Below are positions 46,346-54,880 of a DNA stretch of 64,000 nt, piece by piece. Source of the stretch: a virus; the IMG/VR virus record IMGVR_UViG_3300025769_012879, positions 62,001 through 126,000 of that record. One strand, given 5' to 3'. The notes under the pieces were generated by a model, which had not been told where the DNA came from, did no database searches, and worked only from the letters and a program-made list of their open reading frames with translations. The first letter of the stretch is position 1. Each line of letters starts with the position of its first letter. A program made the position numbers and the translations under genes.

Positions 46346-47086
46346 ATGGCTATTGATTTGAGTAAAATGCGTGCGAAACTTGCTGCTTCAGAGGGCAAGG
46401 GCGGTGGTTCTAGTAAGAACCTTTTCTGGAAACCAACTGATGGCGAGAGTGTCATTCGTATTGTTCCAGATGCAGACGGAGACCCCTTCAAGGAGTATTG
46501 GTTCCATTATAATGTTGCTAATGCCCCAGGTTTCCTATCACCTAAGAAGAATTTTGGTGAGGAGGATGTGCTAGATAAGTATGTTCGCAAGTTGTTCAAC
46601 GATGGTACAGAGGAGAGTCGCGAGGAAGCGAAGAAGTTGATGGCAAAGCAGCGTTTCTTTTCCCCTGTAATTGTTCGTGGCGAAGAGGAGAAGGGTGTTC
46701 GTCTTTGGGGTTACTCCAAGACTGTTTACCAGAAGTTGCTACAGTTGGTTCTAAACCCAGAGTACGGTGATATCACTGATCCAGAGGAGGGTACTGACCT
46801 AACTATTAATTACGGTAAGAAGGCAGGACAGATGTTCCCAAGCACTGACATCTTCCCAGCACGTCGCACCTCACCTCTACACAGTGATCGCAACATCGCT
46901 AAGGATCTTGTTGATACTGACATCGATTATGATAATGTCTTTAGCAAGAAGACCCCAGATGAGGTTCAGCAGTTGTTGGAGCAGCACCTATCAGGTGATA
47001 CCGATGACAGCACTGGTACTGTTCAGTATGCACAGACCACCGATGATGCAGCAGACCAAGCATTTAAGTCCTTGCTTTCTGCGTAA
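46346..47086 (+). CDS. 32: Single-stranded DNA-binding protein (gp32)
   Basis: 246 aa. N-terminal basic/helix region (MAIDLSKMRAKLAASEGKGG), then LFWKPTDGESVIRIVPD with D-P-F-K-E-Y-W-F-H-Y, the recognisable OB-fold start of gp32 homologues, and an acidic Asp-rich C-terminus (about 213-246). The Cys ligands of the T4 zinc site are absent: no cysteines are present at all. SD AAAGGAG is excellent, codon use favours CGT, and it has its own promoter and terminator, all fitting a highly expressed protein. uvsX follows. Confidence 0.9.
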   Translation: MAIDLSKMRAKLAASEGKGGGSSKNLFWKPTDGESVIRIVPDADGDPFKEYWFHYNVANAPGFLSPKKNFGEEDVLDKYVRKLFNDGTEESREEAKKLMAKQRFFSPVIVRGEEEKGVRLWGYSKTVYQKLLQLVLNPEYGDITDPEEGTDLTINYGKKAGQMFPSTDIFPARRTSPLHSDRNIAKDLVDTDIDYDNVFSKKTPDEVQQLLEQHLSGDTDDSTGTVQYAQTTDDAADQAFKSLLSA

Positions 47087-47100
47087 GATAGTGCTATAAT
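47072..47100 (+). promoter_or_regulatory. Sigma70-type promoter upstream of uvsX
   Basis: TTGCTT, 17 bases, TATAAT at 47095-47100, directly followed by a terminator hairpin (47102). Transcripts starting here would begin inside the hairpin's left arm, which might inactivate it as a terminator for this promoter while still ending gp32 transcripts. Confidence 0.5.
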
Positions 47101-47101
47101 G

Positions 47102-47133
47102 GGCGAGGGGGCAAGTCCCCCTCGCCTTATTCT
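47102..47133 (+). terminator. Terminator after gp32
   Basis: GGCGAGGGGG-CAAGT-CCCCCTCGCC is a perfect 10-bp GC-rich stem with a 5-base loop, followed by TTATTCT. Confidence 0.8.
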
Positions 47134-47144
47134 ATGGAGACAAA

Positions 47145-48254
47145 ATGGCAAAAACAAAAAGCGGCAAGTTGTCTATTGCCGATATGAAAAAGTTGATAAA
47201 CAAGAAAGCAGGCGTTGACGTTGCTTTTTCTTTATCAGATGATAACCCAACAGAGGTAAACCAGTTTATCCCGACTGGTTGTAGATGGCTTGATGGTATT
47301 ATCAAGCGTGGTGATTGGGGTGGTATTCCTGTAGGTAAGGTTAGTGAGATTGCTGGTTTAGAAGCAACTGGTAAATCTTATATGGCAGCACAGATTGCAG
47401 GCAATGCTCAAAGAATGGGAATTGATGTTGTTTATTTCGATTCAGAGAACTCTATTGATCCTGGTTTCTTGGAGAATGCTGGGTGTGATATTGAAAGATT
47501 GCTTTATGTTCAGGCAAGTTCAGTAGAGTTTGTATTGGAAACTATTGAGAGTTTATTGGCAAACAACGATAGTCAGATGCTTTTCATCTGGGATAGTATG
47601 GCACTTACACCATCTGTTTCTGATATTGAGTCGGACTTCAACCCACTCTCTACGATGGCGGTAAAACCTCGTATTCTTTCTAAGGGTATGTCTAAGTTGA
47701 TTCAGCCGATTGCAAATACAAAGTCAACTTTGCTTATTCTAAATCAGTTGAAGACCAACATTACAAGGAATACAGCAGAAGCACTCACAACTCCTTACTT
47801 TACTCCAGGTGGTAAGGCACTTGCTTATTCCTACTCTTTGCGTATCTGGTTAACAGCACGTAAGGGCAAGTCATCTTTCATCTTTGATGATAAGGGATTT
47901 AGAATTGGTACAGAGGTCAAGGCAAAGATTGAGAAGTCACGCTTTGGAACTCAAGGTCGAAACTGCGCTTTCAAGATTTTGTGGGCAGGTGAGCAAGTCA
48001 AGATCATGGACAAGGAAAGTTGGTTTGAGGCAATCAAGTCATCTGATAAACTAACAAATGCAGGTGCTTGGTTTACTTTACATCATGATGATGGAACGCA
48101 AGATAAGTTCCAATCGAAACAGTGGTTGGAAAAGTTGGAAAATGAAAAATTTTATAACACAGTACAGAAGTTGTTAGAAGAAGAAGTAGTAATGAAGTTT
48201 GACAAGCGTATTGGCGATTCAAGCGATTTTTATGAGGATAAGGAGGAGAAGTAA
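47145..48254 (+). CDS. uvsX: UvsX RecA-like recombinase
   Basis: Strand-exchange protein for recombination-dependent replication with gp32 and the gp46/47-like nuclease. Walker A GLEATGKSYMAAQ at about residues 69-81, Walker B LFIWDSMALTP near 146-156, and a RecA-like loop with LILNQLKTNI. It is 369 aa (T4 UvsX 391). SD GGAG lies upstream. The stop overlaps the next start (TAATG), which links it to a 45-aa basic gene. Confidence 0.93.
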   Translation: MAKTKSGKLSIADMKKLINKKAGVDVAFSLSDDNPTEVNQFIPTGCRWLDGIIKRGDWGGIPVGKVSEIAGLEATGKSYMAAQIAGNAQRMGIDVVYFDSENSIDPGFLENAGCDIERLLYVQASSVEFVLETIESLLANNDSQMLFIWDSMALTPSVSDIESDFNPLSTMAVKPRILSKGMSKLIQPIANTKSTLLILNQLKTNITRNTAEALTTPYFTPGGKALAYSYSLRIWLTARKGKSSFIFDDKGFRIGTEVKAKIEKSRFGTQGRNCAFKILWAGEQVKIMDKESWFEAIKSSDKLTNAGAWFTLHHDDGTQDKFQSKQWLEKLENEKFYNTVQKLLEEEVVMKFDKRIGDSSDFYEDKEEK

Positions 48255-48391
48255 TGAACCCATCTAAAAAGGGCGCACGTAAGAAGATAAGCAGAAAAAA
48301 GACAAATCAAGGAAACGGAACTTTCAGTAAGAAGTTCCACAACAAGCGATCAAAAACATACAAGAAGCGATACAGAGGACAAGGGAAATGA
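48254..48391 (+). CDS. 45-aa highly basic protein between uvsX and exonuclease
   Basis: Start TAATG overlaps the uvsX stop and stop ATGA overlaps the exonuclease start, with an AGGAGG sequence ahead. 18 of 45 residues are Lys or Arg (KKGARKKISRKKTNQ near the start; KTYKKRYRGQGK at the end). It has no hydrophobic core and is probably a nucleic-acid-binding peptide. From memory, cyanophages carry a similar small basic gene next to uvsX, so it may be widely missed by annotation. Function unknown. Confidence 0.7.
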   Translation: MNPSKKGARKKISRKKTNQGNGTFSKKFHNKRSKTYKKRYRGQGK

Positions 48392-49347
48392 CAGAGAGAT
48401 CTCTAATAATTGACGGCACAAATATATTCTACAGAGCATATGTAGTAAATCCATCTTTATCTAACAGCGGTTTACCCGTTGGCGGGTTGGTTGGTTTTTT
48501 AAAGTCATTACAAAAACTTATTAGAGAGATGAAACCAACTAAGGTTTTCGTTTGTTGGGATGGGGCAGGCGGGTCTTCACGACGAAGGTCCGTTGTGTCC
48601 TCATACAAGGAAGGTAGAAAGGCAATTAGGTTGAATAGATCTACAGGTGTTTCACTTTCTTTGGAAGAGGAAAACCAAAGCAAGTTACGTCAGATAATGC
48701 GTTTATTTGAGTATCTTGATAATTTACCTCTCATTCAGTTGATGCACGATGGTGTTGAGGCAGATGACATGATTTCTATTTTGTGTCAGGAGTTGAGAGG
48801 CGAGCAAAAAATAATTGTTTCAAGCGATAAAGATTTTTATCAATTGTTGGATGATGAGACAATTATTTATCGTCCAGTGCAAGCAGTATTCAAAACTAAA
48901 AAGGATATTGTGGAGGAGTTTCAGATTCATCCAAACAACTTTGCCCTAGCAAGAGCGGTTAGTGGTGATAAGAGTGATAATTTACAAGGTGTTAAAGGTG
49001 CAGGGTTGAAGACCCTAGCAAAGCGTTTCCCCTTTTTGGTAGAGGAAAAAGATTATAGTTTGACTGATTTGGTTGATGCGTGTGAGGAAACAGAGAACAA
49101 GTTAAAGATCCATGAAGGCATTCTTGACAACTACGACAAGATCCTAAAGAACTACAAGATTATGCAACTATACGTCCCGAATGTTTCATTCCAGGTGAGA
49201 GATATAGTAAAGAATGCAAAAGAGAACTATTCAAGATATTACAATAAAACAGAGATTGTTAAGATGATGTTTACGGATGGTTTCCCACAGATCAGTTGGA
49301 CAGACCTTTTTGCTCACTCAAACAGGATTGCTTCCATAAAGGACTAA
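48388..49347 (+). CDS. rnh: 5'-3' exonuclease/RNase H (FEN family)
   Basis: 319 aa, similar in size to T4 RNase H (305). N-terminal LIIDGTNIFYRAY with the conserved Asp, VFVCWDGAGG, DGVEADDMISIL, IVSSDKDFYQLL, and the helix-hairpin-helix-like GDKSDNLQGVKGAG. It removes RNA primers from lagging strands. Lying in the uvsX-exonuclease-helicase operon, it is translated by overlap with the small basic gene. Confidence 0.9.
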   Translation: MTERSLIIDGTNIFYRAYVVNPSLSNSGLPVGGLVGFLKSLQKLIREMKPTKVFVCWDGAGGSSRRRSVVSSYKEGRKAIRLNRSTGVSLSLEEENQSKLRQIMRLFEYLDNLPLIQLMHDGVEADDMISILCQELRGEQKIIVSSDKDFYQLLDDETIIYRPVQAVFKTKKDIVEEFQIHPNNFALARAVSGDKSDNLQGVKGAGLKTLAKRFPFLVEEKDYSLTDLVDACEETENKLKIHEGILDNYDKILKNYKIMQLYVPNVSFQVRDIVKNAKENYSRYYNKTEIVKMMFTDGFPQISWTDLFAHSNRIASIKD

Positions 49348-49367
49348 TTATATTCGGAGGTTTTGAG

Positions 49368-49643
49368 ATGAAAAATTTCAAAGAAATGGTATATAAAAAT
49401 CTTTTTGAGGCAAAGCACAATAAGATGAATGAGCAGGAAAATAAAACTCCTGATAAATTCCAGGTTGGAACTAGAGTAGTTCACACACCAACAGGCGATC
49501 ATGGCGAAGTAATGGAGCGTGATCTTGGTGGTCCACAAGTTCTAGTAAAGTTTGATAATGATGGTGAAAAATCAGTAAGTCATATAGATCTAGAATTAGA
49601 AACAGTAAAATCAGAAGATCCTGCTGACTATTCAGCAAATTAA
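49368..49643 (+). CDS. Small hypothetical protein with SH3/KOW-like core (91 aa)
   Basis: The ATG at 49368 has a strong CGGAGG eight bases upstream; an earlier in-frame start would overlap the exonuclease. Residues about 27-62 (F-Q-V-G-T-R-V-V-H-T-P-T-G-D-H-G-E-V then a beta strand VLVKFDNDGEK) resemble a small SH3-like beta barrel as found in KOW proteins. The N-terminus MKNFKEMVYKNLFEA is amphipathic. Function unknown. Confidence 0.55.
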   Translation: MKNFKEMVYKNLFEAKHNKMNEQENKTPDKFQVGTRVVHTPTGDHGEVMERDLGGPQVLVKFDNDGEKSVSHIDLELETVKSEDPADYSAN

Positions 49644-49649
49644 TATCAC

Positions 49650-49678
49650 TTGACATCAATAACCATTCTTGCTATAGT
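49650..49678 (+). promoter_or_regulatory. Sigma70-type promoter for the helicase gene
   Basis: TTGACA, 17 bases, TATAGT; the -10 ends 25 bases before the gp41 ATG. Confidence 0.65.
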
Positions 49679-49702
49679 GGTAGACCCAACAAAAGGTGAT
49701 CT

Positions 49703-51079
49703 ATGCGTACAAGCGAGAAGGTGGACTTTTCAAAGTTCGGTAATATGTTTCAAGAGAATCTTGCCAAACTTATCCTTATGGATAGGGCATACTCTGACCA
49801 GATTGGCGAGGTCCTTGAAACTGAGTATTTTGAAACGAAATATTTGAAAAGGTTCACAAATCTAATTTATCAATATAAAGAAAAGTATGAGGTTCATCCG
49901 TCGATGAACCTCATGGCGTCTCTAATCAATACAGAGATGGACAAGGAAGACGACTTGGTAATCAAGCAAGTTCGTGATTTCCTTATTCGTATTCACTCAG
50001 ACCCAGCAGTGCAGGGCGAGGAATACATCAAAGATACTGCTTTGGACTTTTGTAAGAAGCAGAAACTAAAAGAAGCAATCGTAAAATCAGTTCGTCTTTT
50101 GGAGAAATCTTCATTTGACGAGATTAGTGATTTGATTAACGAAGCACTCAAGTTAGGTCAGTCAAATGATTTTGGTTATCATTATATTAAAGATTTTGAG
50201 AAGCGATTTGAGGTAAAGGTTCGTAGTCCTATGACAACAGGATGGAAGACCTTTGATGACCTAATGCAAGGTGGACTTGGTGCTGGCGAACTTGGTGTTG
50301 CTATGGCAGGTACTGGAGCAGGAAAGAGTCATATTCTTGTACACTTAGGTGCTCAAGCATTGAAAGAAAAGAAAACTGTGGTACACTATACTCTGGAACT
50401 TTCCGAGACAGTTGTTGCTCGACGGTATGATTCATGTATCACAGGTGTAAAACTAAAAGACCTAAATGTATTCAAGGATAATATTCTGGAAGTTGTAAAA
50501 GATATTGAGGGGACTTTGATTGTAAAAGAGTATCCAACTCGATCTATCTCAACAACAGCAATTAAGAATCACCTTTCTAAATTGAAGATGCGTGGTGTTG
50601 AACCAGATATTATTATTGTTGATTATGCAGATTTGATCAACCCAAAAAAGAGTTATGGCGAAAAACGACACGATTTAGAATCAATTTATGAGGAATTACG
50701 AGGAATTGCGCAAGAGCATAAATGCCCAATTTGGACCGTTTCTCAGACGAATAGGACAGGGTACAACGCAGAACTTGTCACAATGGAGTCAATTTCGGAG
50801 GCTTTTTCCAAATGTTTTGTTGCCGACTTCATATTTACTCTATCCCGAACTACCGAGGATAAAAACAACAATACAGGAAGGTTCTTTGTGGCTAAAAATC
50901 GTTTCGGTCCAGACGGCTTAATTTACCCAGTCAAGATGGATACAAGTAATGTAAAGATTTCTGTTGAGCAGAATTCTATTGATCCGTCCGCTGTTGGCAA
51001 GAACGCTGCAAAAGAACAAAAAGATATGTTGAGACAAAAATATAAGGAATTGCAACAAGAAATGAAAGGAGATAAATAA
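49703..51079 (+). CDS. 41: Replicative DNA helicase (gp41, DnaB-like)
   Basis: 458 aa (T4 gp41 475). RecA-like core with Walker A AGTGAGKSHILVHLG near residue 207-220, YTLELSE (conserved Glu), Walker B DIIIVDYADLINP near 305, and WTVSQTNRTG, typical of DnaB-family helicases. It unwinds ahead of the polymerase and recruits the primase encoded at 10600. The stop overlaps the ribonucleotide reductase ATG (TAATG). Confidence 0.93.
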   Translation: MRTSEKVDFSKFGNMFQENLAKLILMDRAYSDQIGEVLETEYFETKYLKRFTNLIYQYKEKYEVHPSMNLMASLINTEMDKEDDLVIKQVRDFLIRIHSDPAVQGEEYIKDTALDFCKKQKLKEAIVKSVRLLEKSSFDEISDLINEALKLGQSNDFGYHYIKDFEKRFEVKVRSPMTTGWKTFDDLMQGGLGAGELGVAMAGTGAGKSHILVHLGAQALKEKKTVVHYTLELSETVVARRYDSCITGVKLKDLNVFKDNILEVVKDIEGTLIVKEYPTRSISTTAIKNHLSKLKMRGVEPDIIIVDYADLINPKKSYGEKRHDLESIYEELRGIAQEHKCPIWTVSQTNRTGYNAELVTMESISEAFSKCFVADFIFTLSRTTEDKNNNTGRFFVAKNRFGPDGLIYPVKMDTSNVKISVEQNSIDPSAVGKNAAKEQKDMLRQKYKELQQEMKGDK

Positions 51080-52938
51080 TGCAAATAGCGTCAGAAATTC
51101 TGTCAGATATCACAGTGCATATGAAATATGCGAAGTATATCCCCGAAAAGCAACGTAGGGAAAATTGGGTTGAACTTTGTACTCGTAATAGAGACATGCA
51201 TATTAAGAAATACCCAGAGTTGAAAGAAGAAATTACCCAAGTGTATGAAAACTTTGTCATACCAAAGAAGGTTTTGCCTTCAATGAGATCAATGCAGTTT
51301 GCTGGTAAACCAATTGAGGTTGCCCCAAACCGTGTATATAACTGCGCTTATATGCCAATCGATCACCCTGATGCTTTTGCAGAGTGTATGTTCCTTTTAT
51401 TAGGTGGAACTGGCGTTGGTTTTTCTGTCCAGGCACACCATGTTGAGAAACTACCAGAGATCCGCAAGCCAAACCCAAAGCGTACTCGTCGTTTCTTAGT
51501 ATCTGATTCTATTGAGGGATGGGCAGATGCTGTTAAGGCACTTGTTTATTCTTACTTCAAGGGCACATCTAAACTTCGTTTTGATTTCAGCGATATTCGT
51601 CCAAAGGGCGCTCGTCTTGTAACCTCTGGTGGTAAGGCACCAGGACCCCAACCACTACGTGAGTGCTTGGTAAAGGTTGAGGGCATTCTTTCAGAGAAGG
51701 CAAATGGTGACAAACTTGAAACAATTGAAGTTCATGATATGATTTGTCATATTGCTGATGCTGTTTTAGCAGGCGGTATTCGTCGTGCAGCACTTATTTC
51801 ACTCTTCTCAGCAGATGATGATGAAATGATTGCAGCAAAGTCAGGAAGTTGGTGGGAGACAAATCCACAGCGAGGCAGAGCAAACAACTCCGCAGTAATT
51901 CTACGACACAAAGTTGATAAAGAATACTTTATGTCACTTTGGGATCGTATTAAAAAGTCAGGTTCAGGCGAGCCAGGAATTTATCTATCAAATGATAAGG
52001 ATTGGGGTACCAACCCATGTTGCGAGATTGCTCTTCGTCCTTACCAGTTTTGTAACTTAACAGAGGTAAATGCTTCAGATTTAGAAGATCAGGAAGAGTA
52101 TGAGTCCCGTGTTAAGGCAGCAGCGTTTCTAGGTACCCTACAAGCGGGTTATACGGACTTTCACTACCTACGCGATGTATGGCGTCGAAACACTGAGAAA
52201 GACGCTCTCATCGGCGTCTCAATGACAGGAATCGGGTCTGGTGCTGTTCTCAACTTGGATATGGAAGCAGCAGCAAAAGCAGTCAAAGAAGAGAATAGCA
52301 GGGTTGCAAATCTAATTGGTATTCGTGAGGCAGCGAGAACTACTTGTGTAAAACCAGCAGGCACAACCTCACTAACATTAGGCACTTCTTCAGGCATTCA
52401 TGCTTGGCATAATGATTACTACATTCGTCGCATTCGTGTTGGTAAGAATGAAGCAATTTACAACTACTTATCACTGGCACATGAGGAATTGATTGAAGAT
52501 GAATATTTTAGACCCCACGACACTGCTGTTATCTCTATTCCACAAAAGGCTCCAGAAGGAGCAATTTACCGAACAGAATCAGCCATGTCCATGCTCAAGC
52601 GAGTGGCAAAGGTCTCAAACGAGTGGGTTAGGAAAGGTCATAGAAAAGGTCAAAACACTCACAACGTTTCCGCAACTGTAAGCATTCGTGAGTCCGAATG
52701 GGCAGATGTTGGAGAGTGGATGTGGGAAAACCGCGATGTTTATAATGGTCTTTCAGTTCTACCTTACGATGGTGGTAATTACGATCAGGCACCATTTGAG
52801 GATTGCTCTAAAGAAACTTATGAGGTTATGCTTCAGTCATTAACTAAAGTTGATCTAAATAATGTTTACGAAGCAGAGGACAACACTGATTTATCAGGCG
52901 AGTTGGCTTGTGCAGGCGGTGCTTGCGAAGTAGTATAA
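51079..52938 (+). CDS. nrdJ: Class II (B12-dependent) ribonucleotide reductase
   Basis: 619-aa monomeric-type reductase supplying deoxynucleotides. Visible features: NCAYMPID with the first active Cys, NPCCEIAL containing the N-x-C-x-E catalytic triad, PAGTTSLTLGTSSGIHAW, and a C-terminal C-A-G-G-A-C pair for electron transfer. No separate small subunit gene is nearby, which with length fits the adenosylcobalamin-dependent class as in cyanophages and Lactobacillus RTPR. CGT-rich codon use. Followed by a strong terminator. Confidence 0.85.
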   Translation: MQIASEILSDITVHMKYAKYIPEKQRRENWVELCTRNRDMHIKKYPELKEEITQVYENFVIPKKVLPSMRSMQFAGKPIEVAPNRVYNCAYMPIDHPDAFAECMFLLLGGTGVGFSVQAHHVEKLPEIRKPNPKRTRRFLVSDSIEGWADAVKALVYSYFKGTSKLRFDFSDIRPKGARLVTSGGKAPGPQPLRECLVKVEGILSEKANGDKLETIEVHDMICHIADAVLAGGIRRAALISLFSADDDEMIAAKSGSWWETNPQRGRANNSAVILRHKVDKEYFMSLWDRIKKSGSGEPGIYLSNDKDWGTNPCCEIALRPYQFCNLTEVNASDLEDQEEYESRVKAAAFLGTLQAGYTDFHYLRDVWRRNTEKDALIGVSMTGIGSGAVLNLDMEAAAKAVKEENSRVANLIGIREAARTTCVKPAGTTSLTLGTSSGIHAWHNDYYIRRIRVGKNEAIYNYLSLAHEELIEDEYFRPHDTAVISIPQKAPEGAIYRTESAMSMLKRVAKVSNEWVRKGHRKGQNTHNVSATVSIRESEWADVGEWMWENRDVYNGLSVLPYDGGNYDQAPFEDCSKETYEVMLQSLTKVDLNNVYEAEDNTDLSGELACAGGACEVV

Positions 52939-52964
52939 TCGCTTTACAGCATCTAAGTAGATGG

Positions 52965-53000
52965 AAGGCATGAGGTTTTTATCTCATGCCTTTCTATTTA
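52965..53000 (+). terminator. Terminator after ribonucleotide reductase
   Basis: AAGGCATGAG-GTTTTTAT-CTCATGCCTT forms a perfect 10-bp stem followed by TCTATTTA; the tail merges with a late-type promoter motif. Confidence 0.8.
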
Positions 53001-53005
53001 TTATA
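52993..53005 (+). promoter_or_regulatory. Candidate late promoter before fibre-like gene
   Basis: TCTATTTATTATA (not the full ACTATTTA octamer); CTATTTA begins 31 bases before the ATG at 53025. Confidence 0.5.
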
Positions 53006-53024
53006 TCACCTACAGGTAAAATAA

Positions 53025-54557
53025 ATGGCAACATCAGGATTTTCTTATAAACCACTAAAAAACATAACTATTGGCGATCCCGGTGGTTCACAACAAACTT
53101 CTTTTGGCGAGTTGAGAGTTGAATCTCTAACTCCATCTGCTCAAGCAGATTTTGTTTACACAGTCAACGAGAAGATTGTTACACCAATCAATTATGCTGG
53201 CGGCGGTGTTTATCAAGAAGATGGTTATGCCGTTGCCACAAGTTCAACAAATGCAAATGGTTCTGGTGGTGTTCAACTCCGCAGAGGTCTAAAATACTCA
53301 GCAGGTCAAGGTTCTTTATTTAGAGGGACTGCTCTTTTTGACACACCAGTAGACGGCAACATCCAAATTATTGGTCTTGGTAATGGTGAGTGTGGTTACT
53401 TTTTTGGTTACCTCAACGAAAACTTTGCTATTTTACACCAAGACACTTCCAAGAGAGAGATCAGAAAATTTACTATTACAACAGGAGCAGGTACAGAAGA
53501 TGTTACTGTAACCCTTGATGGCGATTCTATTGTTGTTCCATGCACTGGTGCGGGGGACACAACACAAACTGCTTACCAACTTTCCCTTGCTGACTACACA
53601 AATGTAGGCGATGGTTGGCAAGTTGATGTTGTTGGGTCAGATTTATTTTTCCTTTCTGCTCGTGCTGAACCTTACAGCGGTTCTTATTCATTAGCAGGTG
53701 CTTCAATTGTAGCAACACCATCACAGGTTTCCGAAGGTGTTGCTCCTTCGTCAGATGTTTATCTTCAATCTGCATGGAATTACGATAAGATGGACGGCAC
53801 AGGTCCAAGTGGAATGGTTTTGAATCCACAAAGAGGTAATGTCTTCCAGATTGGTTTTCAATATTTAGGTCAAGGTAATGCTTTCTTCTCTATCGAAGAT
53901 GAAAATACCGGTAGACTGGCTTTAGTTCACCAAATTAAAAATGCAAATAATAGAACCACACCAGTTCTAAGAAACCCAAATGTAAGTGGATTAGTTGCTT
54001 CAACAAACACAACTGCTACAACAAGTGTCGAAGTTCGTTGTGCTTCTATGGCAACTTTTACAGAGGGCGAATTCGTAACATTAGACCCAAAATTTGCTCA
54101 TGTAAGAACTTTCGATTCAACGGACACTTCTGGAGATTTCAGGGGTCTTGTCGCTCTAAAAGTAAATCGTGTTTTCCATAATCAATCTTGCTTTGGCGAG
54201 TTGGACCTTTTAAGTATTAGTGCTACTAATGCTGCTGGTTCAACGACACCAAAACCATTCACTATCGGCATTTTCAGAGGTGTTGAAATAACTGGAGATG
54301 TAAACTTTATTGAAGTAAATGGTGGTTCAAGCACAGTTTCCTATGCTGATTTAGGGACTGCTGGCGGTACTGGTTTGGTAATTTCTCAAAATGAACCATT
54401 ATTCACTTTTGGTGTTAATGGCGGTGGATCAAACACAATTGATTTGACAGATTTAGAAATTGTTAGCACCGCTGGCGAAGTCCTTGTTATCGGTTTTAGG
54501 TCGGACGATGCTGTTTCCGACAACACCTTGAGTGTAAACTGGTTTGAGCAGCAATAG
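53025..54557 (+). CDS. Large beta-rich virion protein, fibre-like (510 aa)
   Basis: Gly/Ser/Thr/Asn-rich protein with FGELRVESLTPSAQADFVYT near residue 27 and many beta strands separated by Gly turns. This start motif occurs in phage tail-fibre or capsid-attached proteins that I have seen but cannot name. It lies just before the lysis genes and has its own late-type promoter, so it is most likely an adhesion or decoration protein. No enzymatic motif. Confidence 0.55.
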   Translation: MATSGFSYKPLKNITIGDPGGSQQTSFGELRVESLTPSAQADFVYTVNEKIVTPINYAGGGVYQEDGYAVATSSTNANGSGGVQLRRGLKYSAGQGSLFRGTALFDTPVDGNIQIIGLGNGECGYFFGYLNENFAILHQDTSKREIRKFTITTGAGTEDVTVTLDGDSIVVPCTGAGDTTQTAYQLSLADYTNVGDGWQVDVVGSDLFFLSARAEPYSGSYSLAGASIVATPSQVSEGVAPSSDVYLQSAWNYDKMDGTGPSGMVLNPQRGNVFQIGFQYLGQGNAFFSIEDENTGRLALVHQIKNANNRTTPVLRNPNVSGLVASTNTTATTSVEVRCASMATFTEGEFVTLDPKFAHVRTFDSTDTSGDFRGLVALKVNRVFHNQSCFGELDLLSISATNAAGSTTPKPFTIGIFRGVEITGDVNFIEVNGGSSTVSYADLGTAGGTGLVISQNEPLFTFGVNGGGSNTIDLTDLEIVSTAGEVLVIGFRSDDAVSDNTLSVNWFEQQ

Positions 54558-54560
54558 AAA

Positions 54561-54568
54561 ACTATTTA
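54561..54568 (+). promoter_or_regulatory. Candidate late promoter before lysis genes
   Basis: ACTATTTA; CTATTTA begins 25 bases before the ATG at 54587. Confidence 0.5.
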
Positions 54569-54586
54569 ACTTACGAGGAATGAAAA

Positions 54587-54871
54587 ATGTCTGAAGAAAA
54601 GATAAACAACGCAGTTGAGTTTGCTGAACTCAAAGGTTCACTCAAAAGAATTGAAGATGTTATTATGACAATAAAAGAAAAAAATGAGGAAATGGCTGGT
54701 GATATTACCAAGATCAAAGAAGCAATCTACAACCCAGATCAAGGCATTTACTCTCGTCTAAAAGAACTTGAAGCATGGAAAGCAAACATGAGTAAAGTTC
54801 TTTGGATTGGCGCAACCGGAGTTATTGGTTCTATTGGTGTTGCAATCTGGGAAGTTTTAAAAAACACATAA
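54587..54871 (+). CDS. XhlA-like membrane protein, candidate holin partner
   Basis: 94 aa: a coiled-coil N-terminal two thirds (residues about 10-65, AELKGSLKRIEDVIMTIKE) and one C-terminal membrane segment (about 70-90, VLWIGATGVIGSIGVAIW). This matches the haemolysin XhlA layout, a membrane protein placed next to endolysin genes in many phages and involved in lysis. The endolysin gene follows 9 bases downstream, strengthening the call. Confidence 0.7.
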   Translation: MSEEKINNAVEFAELKGSLKRIEDVIMTIKEKNEEMAGDITKIKEAIYNPDQGIYSRLKELEAWKANMSKVLWIGATGVIGSIGVAIWEVLKNT

Positions 54872-54880
54872 GGATATAAA

